Positions 28,238-39,737 of a stretch of 42,903 bases of DNA are shown one piece after another. Source of the DNA: Saccharicrinis sp. (lineage in GTDB: Bacteria > Bacteroidota > Bacteroidia > Bacteroidales > Marinilabiliaceae). The notes beneath the pieces were generated by a model, which was given only the letters and a program-made list of their open reading frames with translations, made no database searches and had not been told where the DNA came from. Every line of letters begins with the position of its first letter. The stretch's first letter is position 1. The DNA is taken from the NCBI GenBank assembly GCA_024635555.1, contig JAGXIO010000012.1, positions 1 to 42,903 of the forward strand. Reading direction: 5' to 3'. The position numbers were made by a program, and so were the translations under genes.

Positions 28238-28609
28238 TTATCCGGTTTGAGACAAAATCACCTTCCTTCGTAATAGTTCAAAACCAGCTCTGCCATACAT
28301 CAGTCTCTTTATGCTAATAATGCGGATAACGTGACCTTCCGCAGCTCCATTGCTCTTGCTGTTTGCTTCAAGCTGGGCATCTATAAAAGACTGGACTTCC
28401 TGAGTCAAACGAACTTTGCTTCTTTTACCAATGCGATAAAGTGGAGGACTCGACAGAAAAGTAGAAAGTGCTGTTTCTGGCTGGGATGATCCCGCTTGAA
28501 GACGCTCGTATTCCTCGATATTCTTTTTTATTGTCTTGCGGTTGATCTGTAACTCTCTTGCGATTTGTCGGTGACTTTTCCCTTCTCGGTGGCTCCGAAT
28601 AATGATTTC
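28238..28609 (-). pseudogene. ISL3-family transposase relic
   Basis: This 123-codon frame reads HREGKSHRQIARELQINRKT, a helix-turn-helix as found inserted in ISL3 or at the start of IS21 transposases. It then ends NGAAEGHVIRIISIKRLMYG followed by RAGFELLRRKVI, the diagnostic ISL3 C terminus. An in-frame TAA lies immediately upstream and the DDE core is missing, so the two parts were joined by an internal deletion. A chimera of an IS21-like start and an ISL3 end is possible. It sits 49 bases past the stop of the GH2 gene at 28659. Confidence 0.75.
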
Positions 28610-28658
28610 TTATTTTGTTTAGATACTTATCATGTTTAAAGAATGAGATTATTTTGAA

Positions 28659-31907
<3,249 letters not shown>

Positions 31908-34721
31908 TTAAAATTCAAATGTTAATTCAATTACCCAAGCATCATCATTTTTACCAAATACATTTTGAGGGTTACCATGAGGTCCCATTGTAGCAGCGTC
32001 TTGAAACTTTGTCCCAATAGCAGGAATGTTTTTCACAAATGAGATATCTCCTTCCGGAAATTTCGGCGATAATCTTCCTTGAGGATCACCATTTTTACCA
32101 GGACTTGGATGCTGTGGTGTCAACATTCTCAGAAAAGTATGAGGAGAATGGCAATAAATGGTAAATCCATTGTTGTTTTTCCCTTTAATTTTTGCCCAAT
32201 ATAAGCTGGAGAAAAACCCTTTGAACTCAGGATATGCATAACCAGATTCTCCGGTAACTGTATTGTTATAATCATTTTCCCATATCTGAAATTTGGTTCC
32301 TTTCATTCTGTTTCGCCAAACTCTGTACGGTCCGTCACCAAGCCATTTCATACCCTTAACTTCTGATTCCGGAAATGAAAAGGTAATACCGAAATATTCC
32401 GAAACAATATTATGGTTCATCAATTCCGCTTTAAGGTTTAGCATGCCATTTGCGTGTACAGTCCACTTAATACTATCGGACCTTAAACCCCGTCTATTAT
32501 TTTTTGACCCAAATACAACCAAAATATCTACTTTATTATTTGATTTGAACACCTGAACAGTGTCAATTTTCACCATATTCCCCAAGATGACCGGACCATT
32601 AGACAGCGGGACTAAAACGTTGTTTTTCATCACCTTATCCAACAAACCCGTTTCTTTAGAAAAAGCATAGGTCATTTTATTCACCGAAATGACAATTTCA
32701 TCTTCAGTTTCTCTTTCTAAAATCTCATTTTCGTCGAAACAGGTAATAATGTCCTTATTGAGTTTGTTTGGCAATTTAACCGGATAAGCCCAGGCAAATA
32801 CTTCCATACCATGCATGTCAAATGCGGTTAAATGAAGTGCATCGGCCGATTGCCACTTTTGAGGTAATGCAACTGTAAATGTGCCTTTTTCACCAGAAGA
32901 CAACGCGGGTAAAACTACGTCATTTTCTGAAAAGACTTTGCCCTGAGTACCTCCATTCGGCCCATCAAACTGAATCCATTTCGCCTTCATCGTGCACTCT
33001 TTCAGGTTGGTAAAATGATATCGGTTTTCTACTCTGAAAAGCCCGTTAAAATCCTCACGAATAAACCTGTTTTCGATAAATATTGGTGACCAAACTTCTT
33101 TGATGGTAAAATAACTTCCTTCTTTCTCCCCATACGGACCTACTATGCCATCAGGCGCATGGTTGAAATCTGTATCCAGAATATTGTTTTTATCGGTACG
33201 TACAACTGCTTCATCGGCAAAAACCCATAAGAAACCTCCGGCACTTGTCGGCATATTCCACATTTGTTTCCAGTAATCCTCTAAGCCTGCACCATGCCCA
33301 CCGTCATACAGCCCATGTAAAAACTCGGTTGGGAAAAAAACATGGTCTTTTGCGGGACCATCGTTGGCCAATTCTTTATAGTTTATATAATGCAGCGTAT
33401 TCGTCTTCCGAAAAACTCCCCAGGGATGTATAACTTCTCTGTTTTGAATATCCCATAAGCCATAGTCATCATCCAGTTCTGTATTCCATCCGCCTTCATT
33501 TCCATTGGCCCAAAGCAGAATGGAAGGGTGATTGACATCTCGCACCACCGTCTCTTTCACAATCTTACGACCTACATCAGTGTCTAATGACGGGCTTTGC
33601 CATGTACAAATTTCGTCTATGACAAATAACCCCAGAGAATCGCAAACATCTAAAAAGTGAACATCCGGCGGATAATGAGCCATACGAACAGCATTCATAT
33701 TCATGTCCTTCATCATTTTGACATGCTCAATACTTAATTCTTTAGAGGTGGTACGACCCGACTCAGGATAAAACGAATGTCGGTTGACTCCTTTAAATTT
33801 AATACGTTGACCATTTACATAAATCCCATCTCCCTCCAGAAGCTCAACAGTACGGAAACCTATACGTTGGTTAATTTGATGCAGTGTGTTTCCTTCTTGA
33901 TCTTCAAGGGATAGTTCCAATTGATATAAGTTCGGGTGTTCCGGATTCCAGGTTTTAACATCTGATGCTTTGGTATTAATAGTCCACCTGTCCTCCTTCT
34001 TTTCTATCTTAATATCAGCTAATTCCTGAACGAGTTTGCCCTCAATATCAAGCAATCGTGCTTTTACCTTATCTGCTTTTCTTGAATTAAGAAATAAATC
34101 AACCTCAATTTCTCCATTTGCCATGGCATTTACGGCTACTCGGTCTATATGATTTTTGGGAAGAACTTTCAAATAAACCGGACGATAGATACCACCAAAT
34201 ATCCAAAAATCAGCTCGACGTTCTGCATGGTTTATCGACTCATTGGAAGAAACTTTATTGACCTTGACCTCAAGCAAGTTCTCCTTTCCGTAATTCAATA
34301 GATTAGAAATAGAATAATTAAACTCGTAGAATGCTCCCTGATGCAGTGCTCCGGCTAGCTGTCCATTAATTTTCACCTCACAATCTGTCATTACAGCTTC
34401 AAAAACAATCTTAACCTCTTTATTTTTCCATTCTACAGGAACCTTAAACGAATGCTTATACAATCCGTATTCATCTGCCCGTTCTTCCCGGGGTTGATCT
34501 TGCCCGTAATTATACGCTCCAAACCCTTGAAGTTCCCAGCAAGAGGGGACTCCTATTTTGGTCCATTTTCCGCTATTCATACCCTCTGAACAGAAGAAAT
34601 CCCATTCAACCATGTGATCCTTACCGGTACCCGACAGATAACGGATCTCTGTTTCCTGAGCAAGAAGATGACCACCAGAGAACCAAATAATCAATAAAAG
34701 TAATAATGCATTCTCTTTCAT
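31908..34721 (-). CDS. GH2 enzyme, divergent beta-galactosidase type, secreted
   Basis: The chosen start at 34721 gives 937 residues with a signal peptide (MKENALLLLLIIWFSGGHLL). An ATG at 34775 would add 18 residues. Early residues differ from LacZ: GKWTKIGVPSCWELQGFGAY and YGLYKHSFKVPVEW. The barrel carries acid/base Glu409 (LLWANGNEGGW) and nucleophile Glu466 (HVFFPTEFLHGLYDGG). The C-terminal half is a large beta domain ending in KWLGDGPYRVWRNRMKG, like a Bgal_small fold. The PTEF nucleophile context and GNEGGW differ from the classical beta-galactosidases nearby, so a different beta-linked sugar is likely. It is probably co-transcribed with the downstream GH2 gene and the upstream sulfatase gene. 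Confidence 0.88.
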   Translation of the reverse strand: MKENALLLLLIIWFSGGHLLAQETEIRYLSGTGKDHMVEWDFFCSEGMNSGKWTKIGVPSCWELQGFGAYNYGQDQPREERADEYGLYKHSFKVPVEWKNKEVKIVFEAVMTDCEVKINGQLAGALHQGAFYEFNYSISNLLNYGKENLLEVKVNKVSSNESINHAERRADFWIFGGIYRPVYLKVLPKNHIDRVAVNAMANGEIEVDLFLNSRKADKVKARLLDIEGKLVQELADIKIEKKEDRWTINTKASDVKTWNPEHPNLYQLELSLEDQEGNTLHQINQRIGFRTVELLEGDGIYVNGQRIKFKGVNRHSFYPESGRTTSKELSIEHVKMMKDMNMNAVRMAHYPPDVHFLDVCDSLGLFVIDEICTWQSPSLDTDVGRKIVKETVVRDVNHPSILLWANGNEGGWNTELDDDYGLWDIQNREVIHPWGVFRKTNTLHYINYKELANDGPAKDHVFFPTEFLHGLYDGGHGAGLEDYWKQMWNMPTSAGGFLWVFADEAVVRTDKNNILDTDFNHAPDGIVGPYGEKEGSYFTIKEVWSPIFIENRFIREDFNGLFRVENRYHFTNLKECTMKAKWIQFDGPNGGTQGKVFSENDVVLPALSSGEKGTFTVALPQKWQSADALHLTAFDMHGMEVFAWAYPVKLPNKLNKDIITCFDENEILERETEDEIVISVNKMTYAFSKETGLLDKVMKNNVLVPLSNGPVILGNMVKIDTVQVFKSNNKVDILVVFGSKNNRRGLRSDSIKWTVHANGMLNLKAELMNHNIVSEYFGITFSFPESEVKGMKWLGDGPYRVWRNRMKGTKFQIWENDYNNTVTGESGYAYPEFKGFFSSLYWAKIKGKNNNGFTIYCHSPHTFLRMLTPQHPSPGKNGDPQGRLSPKFPEGDISFVKNIPAIGTKFQDAATMGPHGNPQNVFGKNDDAWVIELTFEF

Positions 34722-34892
34722 ACACAAACTTGTTAAACTTGTTAAATACCTGAATGATAGATAAATAAATCCCAAAAATAGTTCTTTTTGCCACTTAAAC
34801 AGAAACTCTCTTGTCTCTCATTTAAGACTGCAGGTTAACGAATTAAACCTAAAATCTGAATCAATTTAGAAAAAGCTGCTTCCAGGAGTTGT

Positions 34893-36560
34893 TTATTTTA
34901 ACCCATCTAGTGAACGATTCACATCCGTTTTCACTCTGATACTCCAGCCTCGTCCATCCAAAGGAAGGACATTATTTTCCTCTGCCCAGGTATCCCATTT
35001 TGCTTCCAATTCAGAAGCTTTCTCCGGTTGCTCATTTATCAGGTCATTGCTTTCAGCTCTATCAACCGACAAGTCATATAATTCCCATTTTCCCATATAA
35101 AATGGTTCTTGGCCTTTAGTCGCTATTAATTTCCATTTTCCTTCAATTATTGCCCTATTAGCCGCGTGCTCAAAAAACATGGTACCTCTATTGAACGTTT
35201 CACCATCAATAGCAGGCAATAAGCTTTTCCCCTGAAAAGGTTTTATCGTATTCCCCTTGTTTTCTGTTGGATATTTAGCTCCTGTAAGTTCAATCAAGGT
35301 GGGCATAATATCAATAACGTGCCCTTGCTGATTGGATATGGATGGTTTTTTAATTTTATCCGGCCAATGCACAATTAACGGTGTGCTAATTCCTCCCTCA
35401 TGGTTATTGCTTTTGTATTCACGAAAGGGCGTATTGCTCATGTTGGCCCAGTTTCGTCTATAGCTTTGATTAAAGGTATTTCCACCCACATCTTTAACCT
35501 TGTCAGCATCAAAATCTTTTCCTTCAGCTTCAGCATTTCCTCCGTTGTCCGACAGAAACAGAATGAGTGTGTTATCCAGCTGATTATTGTCTTCCAGCGT
35601 TTTTATTAGCCGACCTATTCCCTGATCCATTCGATCTATTTGAGCAGCATATACCTCCATTCGTATTTCCCACATGGCTTTTTCATCTTGGTTAAGCGTT
35701 TCCCAGGCAGGAATATTATCGGGTCTGTCACTTAACAGCCAGCCTCCTTCAGCTAAGCCAATGTTTTTCATCTTTTCTAATTTATTTTGGCGAAATGCAT
35801 CCCAACCCTGATCGAATTTGCCTTTGTATTTTTGTATGTCTTCCTGTAAAGCATGTAAAGGGCGGTGAGGTGCATAGTGTGCTAAATAGAGAAAGAAAGG
35901 GTCCCCTTTTTTTGTTGCAAAATGCTGTTCCACAAAACTTACGGCCGAGTCATTGATGGCTTCGGTTAAATAAAATTCATTATTCGGTGTAATTCTAGTA
36001 TTATTATAGGTTAATGTATTCGGTGCGTAATAGCCACCACCTCCGGCCAGCATGCCAAAGTATTTATCAAATCCACGCTGGATAGGCCAATTGTGTTTAT
36101 CGCCTTCTGCCTCCATATTAGGTTCATAAACCACATGCCATTTACCAATAACATAGTTGGTATAGCCAGACGATTTAAGCACCTGACCCAGCGTTACGCA
36201 ATTTTCGCTAATTGCCCCACGGTATCCTGGTCGGCCAAAATCAGAAGCTGTCATCCATCCCAGATCTGTATTATGTGCATAAAGTCCGGTTAGCAATGAG
36301 GCTCGGGTGGGACAGCATCTGCCCGCATTGTAAAACTGATTGAAAACAATACCATTGCTTGCCAACCTGTCGATGTTTGGTGTTTGAACGCCTGAACCCA
36401 TAAAACCCAGATCGGAAAAACCCATATCGTCGGCCATGATCAGAATAATATTCGGCTTTTCTGGTTTACCCGCGTTGTTTTTCCTGTTTTCACAAGAAAA
36501 AAACACCAATGTGGAGAATACAAACAGAGCGCTTAAAATGATTTTTACTTTTGAATCCAT
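34893..36560 (-). CDS. Family S1 sulfatase, lipoprotein
   Basis: This 555-residue protein has a leader ending at Cys23 (FFSC). KPNIILIMADDMGFSDLGFM (35-54) supplies metal-binding Asp residues. The formylglycine motif is C-x-P-x-R as C82-C-P-T-R86, followed by ASLLTG; the CCPTR form occurs in some S1 subfamilies. TLILFLSDNGGNAE gives the second metal site. Cys82 must be oxidised by a maturation enzyme, which is not encoded in the window. It would remove sulfate esters from the glycan before the GH2 and GH29 enzymes act. The subfamily and the sulfated position are not predictable by eye. Confidence 0.92.
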   Translation of the reverse strand: MDSKVKIILSALFVFSTLVFFSCENRKNNAGKPEKPNIILIMADDMGFSDLGFMGSGVQTPNIDRLASNGIVFNQFYNAGRCCPTRASLLTGLYAHNTDLGWMTASDFGRPGYRGAISENCVTLGQVLKSSGYTNYVIGKWHVVYEPNMEAEGDKHNWPIQRGFDKYFGMLAGGGGYYAPNTLTYNNTRITPNNEFYLTEAINDSAVSFVEQHFATKKGDPFFLYLAHYAPHRPLHALQEDIQKYKGKFDQGWDAFRQNKLEKMKNIGLAEGGWLLSDRPDNIPAWETLNQDEKAMWEIRMEVYAAQIDRMDQGIGRLIKTLEDNNQLDNTLILFLSDNGGNAEAEGKDFDADKVKDVGGNTFNQSYRRNWANMSNTPFREYKSNNHEGGISTPLIVHWPDKIKKPSISNQQGHVIDIMPTLIELTGAKYPTENKGNTIKPFQGKSLLPAIDGETFNRGTMFFEHAANRAIIEGKWKLIATKGQEPFYMGKWELYDLSVDRAESNDLINEQPEKASELEAKWDTWAEENNVLPLDGRGWSIRVKTDVNRSLDGLK

Positions 36561-36598
36561 TTTTTTATTTTAAATTGTTACTAATACCTAATACCGTT

Positions 36599-36775
36599 TT
36601 ATTTAGGATCTTCACTCAATGAATATCCCGCCGTTTCTTTATACATTTCTTCCAGTGTCCAGGTGTACTTCGATTTTAGTCCATGGTCATTCATTAATGC
36701 CTATTTCGGATAAAACTGCATTAAATTTACTTCGTTTATTGCAGAATCCAGTACAGGGTATATGACAAGGCAGGG
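36599..36775 (-). pseudogene. 3'-terminal relic of an unknown gene with internal stop
   Basis: The last 33 codons read ALMNDHGLKSKYTWTLEEMY followed by KETAGYSLSEDPK and TAA. One codon upstream is a TAG (36701-36703). The same frame then continues back through VLDSAINEVNLMQFYPK to a TGA at 36776-36778. The sequence looks like real protein interrupted by a nonsense codon. Family not recognised. It lies in the gap upstream of the sulfatase gene, in its orientation. Confidence 0.45.
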
Positions 36776-36907
36776 TCAACGCATTTAAATTTTTATAATA
36801 TCAAGTAAAAATTTATTATCCCAACCGGCTCTCAGTCATTTTGATTTGAGTATACTGATAGATGCAAAATTGTTGGCCGTTTTAGCACCTATGTGGTCAC
36901 AGTTATC

Positions 36908-37081
36908 TTTCTATAAATATTTCGCACTCTCTGGTGCTGAACCGACGGTTATTCGTCACATTTATTTGACGGACAGGAATTCTACCACCAGGTTCAGCGT
37001 GCCGTAGGTACGAAACATTTCAGACTTGAAATTTTCAGTCTGGCCGACAAATACCCCAGAGGGATAAAATGTTTATAGAAA
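36908..37081. repeat. Palindromic interspersed element, MITE-like
   Basis: The 174-base element is bounded by TTTCTATAAA and TTTATAGAAA, a 10-base perfect terminal inverted repeat that extends to about 15 with one mismatch. Inside are GCTGAACC/GGTTCAGC and CAGACTTGAAATTTTCAGTCTG hairpins and short phrases such as GTGCCGTAGGTACGAAAC and ACCCCAGAGGGAT. I recall similar phrases from intergenic repeats of many Bacteroidota genomes. No open reading frame. It is probably dispersed in this genome and transcribed as a stem-loop. Confidence 0.7.
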
Positions 37082-37089
37082 ATGAATTA

Positions 37090-37135
37090 TTCAAACGGAT
37101 ATTAAACCCTGGTCAGGGTCGAATATCCGTTTGAA
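37090..37135. repeat. Strong perfect hairpin downstream of the fucosidase gene
   Basis: TTCAAACGGATATT (37090-37103) and AATATCCGTTTGAA (37122-37135) are perfectly complementary, with a second short stem (CCCTG/CAGGG) in the loop. It lies 65 bases past the fucosidase stop and 8 bases from the palindromic element. There is no T tract on either side, so it is not a standard terminator. It may protect a transcript end or be part of a mobile palindrome. Confidence 0.65.
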
Positions 37136-37200
37136 TCAGCTTCTAAAAATATGCGACTTCTATAAGGTCGTTAGAGCCTTCTTTAAGTTTTTCAGCAAAT

Positions 37201-38760
37201 CTAATTAATCTTGAAAGTAATAACTCTCTCTTCTTCTTGCTCATTATCAAGGCTAATTACCACATCCTGACCGCTTACTTTCCAGCTAAAAGGACATGAA
37301 TTGCCCAATAAATTAACCTCTTTAGCTTTTGCGGCTATGGACTTTAAAATAATCTCCTTATCGTTGGTAATGTTACAAAAAGCATAAATTGCATCATCTC
37401 TTTTTGTGAATCGAATACTGTCGTACCCGAAGGTCTCAAAAGGTGTTGATTTATAAATACCTTCAGAATTTATATCCATCCAATCTCCCATCTCATTCAG
37501 GAATTGATACTCCTTAGAGTCTAAAGTACCATCGGGCTTCATGGGCATACCTAATAGGAAATTACCATTTTTACTCACCACATCAACCATGTTCCAAATC
37601 ACAGCAACCGTTGTGGGGAAATTAGCTCTCATATTATAATGCCAGTCTCCAAATGGCCGATCCTTTTGCCAGGGGTATTTCTGAATTTCCTCCTCACCGC
37701 CTCCATAACCACCTTTCTCACGATCAATCACCATACCTTTTTTGTACTTCTCAGGAATCGATTCATCCAAAGAATGTACTTTTAAATTCAAAACGCCATT
37801 CTCTTTTCCGTGCCATTCACGATTCTTGTTATAGAAATATTTGATGATATCAATTCCTGCTTCTTTAAACGGAGTACGTTCTGCTATACTTTTGGTTGAT
37901 GCAGGAATACCTTCATAAGTATCGTCGCCGTGATATGTAAATTGACGCCAAACCTGTTCAACGATGTATGAATCGAAGTAGATCATATCGGGTTGGTACG
38001 TATCTATCAAATCAACACAGCGATTGTACCAAAACTGCATCCACTCCAGAGAAGGGATTGAATCGTTTTCGCGTTGGTATGGGCTGTATAACTTAGCAGG
38101 ATCATATCCTTCCCACCATTTGCCTTTACCGTCTTCTAATGTTAATCGGCCGTCGTAAGGAATACCTTTGTAAAGACCCGCCGTATCGGATTTAAAGGCA
38201 TCGGTAAACCAGCCCCAGGTATTGATATTGTGTACGCTCACTCCGAATTTCATATCATACTTATCGGCTGCTTTTTTCCATTCGCCAATAACATCCCTCT
38301 TAGGGCCAATATTCACTGCATTCCACTTTTGATATTTTGAATTCCAAGTATCGAAATTATCATGGTGATTGGCCAAAGCCATAAAATACCTTGCTCCTGC
38401 CCGATGATATAGCTGCATTAATGAATCAGGATTCCATTTATCGAGCGTCCAAAGCGGCAAAAGATCTTTGTATCCTAATTCACTTGGATGTCCAAAATTT
38501 TTTACGTGATCTTTATAATCATAACTTCCTTCCATGTACATTTTTTTCGCATACCAATCACCTTGCATAGGAACATCCTGGGGTGAACTATGTGCCCATA
38601 TCCCAAATTTTGCATCGGTATACCATTCAGGGACTTTGTATTTACTTAATGATTCCCAGTTTGACTCGTACTTATCGGCCACAAACTTTTCCTTTGAATT
38701 TGATTTACATGCGGCAATTGCCAGCACAACCATTCCATAGATCGCAATTCTTTTTATCAT
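37201..38760 (-). CDS. GH29 alpha-L-fucosidase, lipoprotein
   Basis: This 519-residue protein has a leader ending at Cys18 (LAIAAC). GH29 motifs are clear: VPEWYTDAKFGIWAHSSP (43-60), FMALANHHDNFDTWNSKY (126-143) with the conserved His-His pair, KFGVSVHNINTW, and PDMIYFDSYI, where Asp263 is the expected nucleophile. The C-terminal beta domain is present (from about 420). The enzyme removes terminal alpha-L-fucose, with retention, in the periplasm or at the surface. The acid/base residue is not conserved in this family and cannot be named. It stands alone between two regions of gene debris, so it may have its own promoter. Confidence 0.92.
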   Translation of the reverse strand: MIKRIAIYGMVVLAIAACKSNSKEKFVADKYESNWESLSKYKVPEWYTDAKFGIWAHSSPQDVPMQGDWYAKKMYMEGSYDYKDHVKNFGHPSELGYKDLLPLWTLDKWNPDSLMQLYHRAGARYFMALANHHDNFDTWNSKYQKWNAVNIGPKRDVIGEWKKAADKYDMKFGVSVHNINTWGWFTDAFKSDTAGLYKGIPYDGRLTLEDGKGKWWEGYDPAKLYSPYQRENDSIPSLEWMQFWYNRCVDLIDTYQPDMIYFDSYIVEQVWRQFTYHGDDTYEGIPASTKSIAERTPFKEAGIDIIKYFYNKNREWHGKENGVLNLKVHSLDESIPEKYKKGMVIDREKGGYGGGEEEIQKYPWQKDRPFGDWHYNMRANFPTTVAVIWNMVDVVSKNGNFLLGMPMKPDGTLDSKEYQFLNEMGDWMDINSEGIYKSTPFETFGYDSIRFTKRDDAIYAFCNITNDKEIILKSIAAKAKEVNLLGNSCPFSWKVSGQDVVISLDNEQEEERVITFKIN

Positions 38761-38817
38761 GAATTTCGTATTTAATGATGTATTTATTGTGTTTTTTATA
38801 TTGACTTGTTTATCGTT

Positions 38818-38913
38818 TTATTGTTTCAGTTTTAAATTTCCCATTTCCCACATCGCCTTAAAGTAGCTCATGCATTGTGCGTTAATTTTAGCATCTCGTT
38901 TAAAACTATTGGC
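38818..38913 (-). pseudogene. 3'-terminal relic, possibly the tail of the beta-helix gene relic
   Basis: Thirty-one codons ending in TAA read ANSFKRDAKINAQCMSYFKA then MWEMGNLKLKQ. An in-frame TGA lies directly upstream, and beyond it the same frame continues with plausible residues (FSQNGTIEFGINH, then another TGA). It lies just upstream of the GH29 gene. It may be the 3' end of the gene whose middle is at 39262-39603, but I cannot show this from homology. Confidence 0.45.
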
Positions 38914-39261
38914 TCAAAAAGGCAGAAAACCTTGCGCTGCAATTCAATGATTGATGCCGAATTCAATTGTACCATTTTGAGAAAACCCAACTTTGAACGA
39001 TATAAATGACCCTATAAATATTTTATTTTAAACATGTTTTATTTCCAACAGCAAGAATACCCACTTTACATCTACTTAAAGTTACTCTTTTGTACATTTT
39101 AGGGATAAAATAATTCACAAAATTCAAGATGTCACGTTATCTCATTTTTCTGTTGACCCTTAACCCATTTTGCAGTAAACCTGAACGGAATGCCGAAGTT
39201 CGGTTTAAGCTCTAACAACATCGTTTTTCTTTTAAGGCATCTTATCTATAGCACATTTGTT
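38914..39261. other. Intergenic debris between two gene relics
   Basis: About 350 AT-rich bases. The minus strand keeps fragments of a frame broken by TGA codons. The plus strand has a 29-codon frame from an ATG at 39129 with a lipoprotein-like start (LIFLLTLNPFCSK) and then a stop, probably chance. An imperfect inverted repeat (AAACCTGAAC / GTTCGGTTT, about 39176-39206) is present. Confidence 0.3.
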
Positions 39262-39603
39262 TTAACTATTAATAGGATCGTCAATGATGAAGGCCGCTGT
39301 ACCAAAATCGGTGTCGGTTTGGATAAGCGCTGTGCGCTCCTTTCCTCCAATATAGTAGGTGGCGCCCTCGTCGGCTTTCACCACCAGTCCTTGCTGATTG
39401 GCAAATGCATGGCTAGCAGCTATGGCATCTATATCATCAGTTTTACCGTCGCCTTTGGCACCAAAGTCACTATAATGAACCCATCCCTTGGCTTTAAATT
39501 TAGCGACATCCTTGGTGGATACATTTACAAGCAATTCCCCATGCCCATTTGTGTGTACCTGAGTTTTTCCCTTTTCGGATGTTATCACCACATTTTCATA
39601 TGT
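39262..39603 (-). pseudogene. Beta-helix (pectate-lyase-3-like) protein relic, internal fragment
   Basis: About 113 codons are open, with no start codon other than a GTG and an in-frame TAA just upstream. The residues VSTKDVAKFKAKGWVHYSDF, GAKGDGKTDDIDAI and DEGATYYIGGKERTALIQT are the entry strands of right-handed beta-helix proteins of the Pectate_lyase_3 type, with the typical GAKGDGKTDD motif. The N-terminal leader and the following beta-helix coils (several hundred residues) are both missing. It stops at FIIDDPINS. It is a clear relic of an additional pectinolytic-type gene. Confidence 0.8.
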
Positions 39604-39631
39604 TTATAATTATTTTTTTGCCACATAGCCT

Positions 39632-39671
39632 CCCGCAATTCTGCGGGACAGGTCGCCCCGACCCTTCGGGG
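39632..39671. repeat. Two adjacent GC-rich hairpins
   Basis: CCCGCAATTCTGCGGG (39632-39647) and CCCCGACCCTTCGGGG (39656-39671) are consecutive stem-loops, much richer in GC than their surroundings. They lie inside a stretch with CCACA/TGTGG-type complementarity (about 39619-39720), in the gap after the second sulfatase's stop. They could act as a transcription stop for the sulfatase or be an extragenic palindromic repeat. Confidence 0.6.
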
Positions 39672-39737
39672 GCTCGTTTCATGTGGTTCTTCGGTCTGTC
39701 CCTGTGCCACAAATACACAGTGAACTTCCAATTCCTA

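Noticed and set aside
34726-34746. Short direct duplication AACTTGTTA AACTTGTTA before the GH2 start
   Set aside because: Only two 9-base copies in AT-rich DNA; likely chance.
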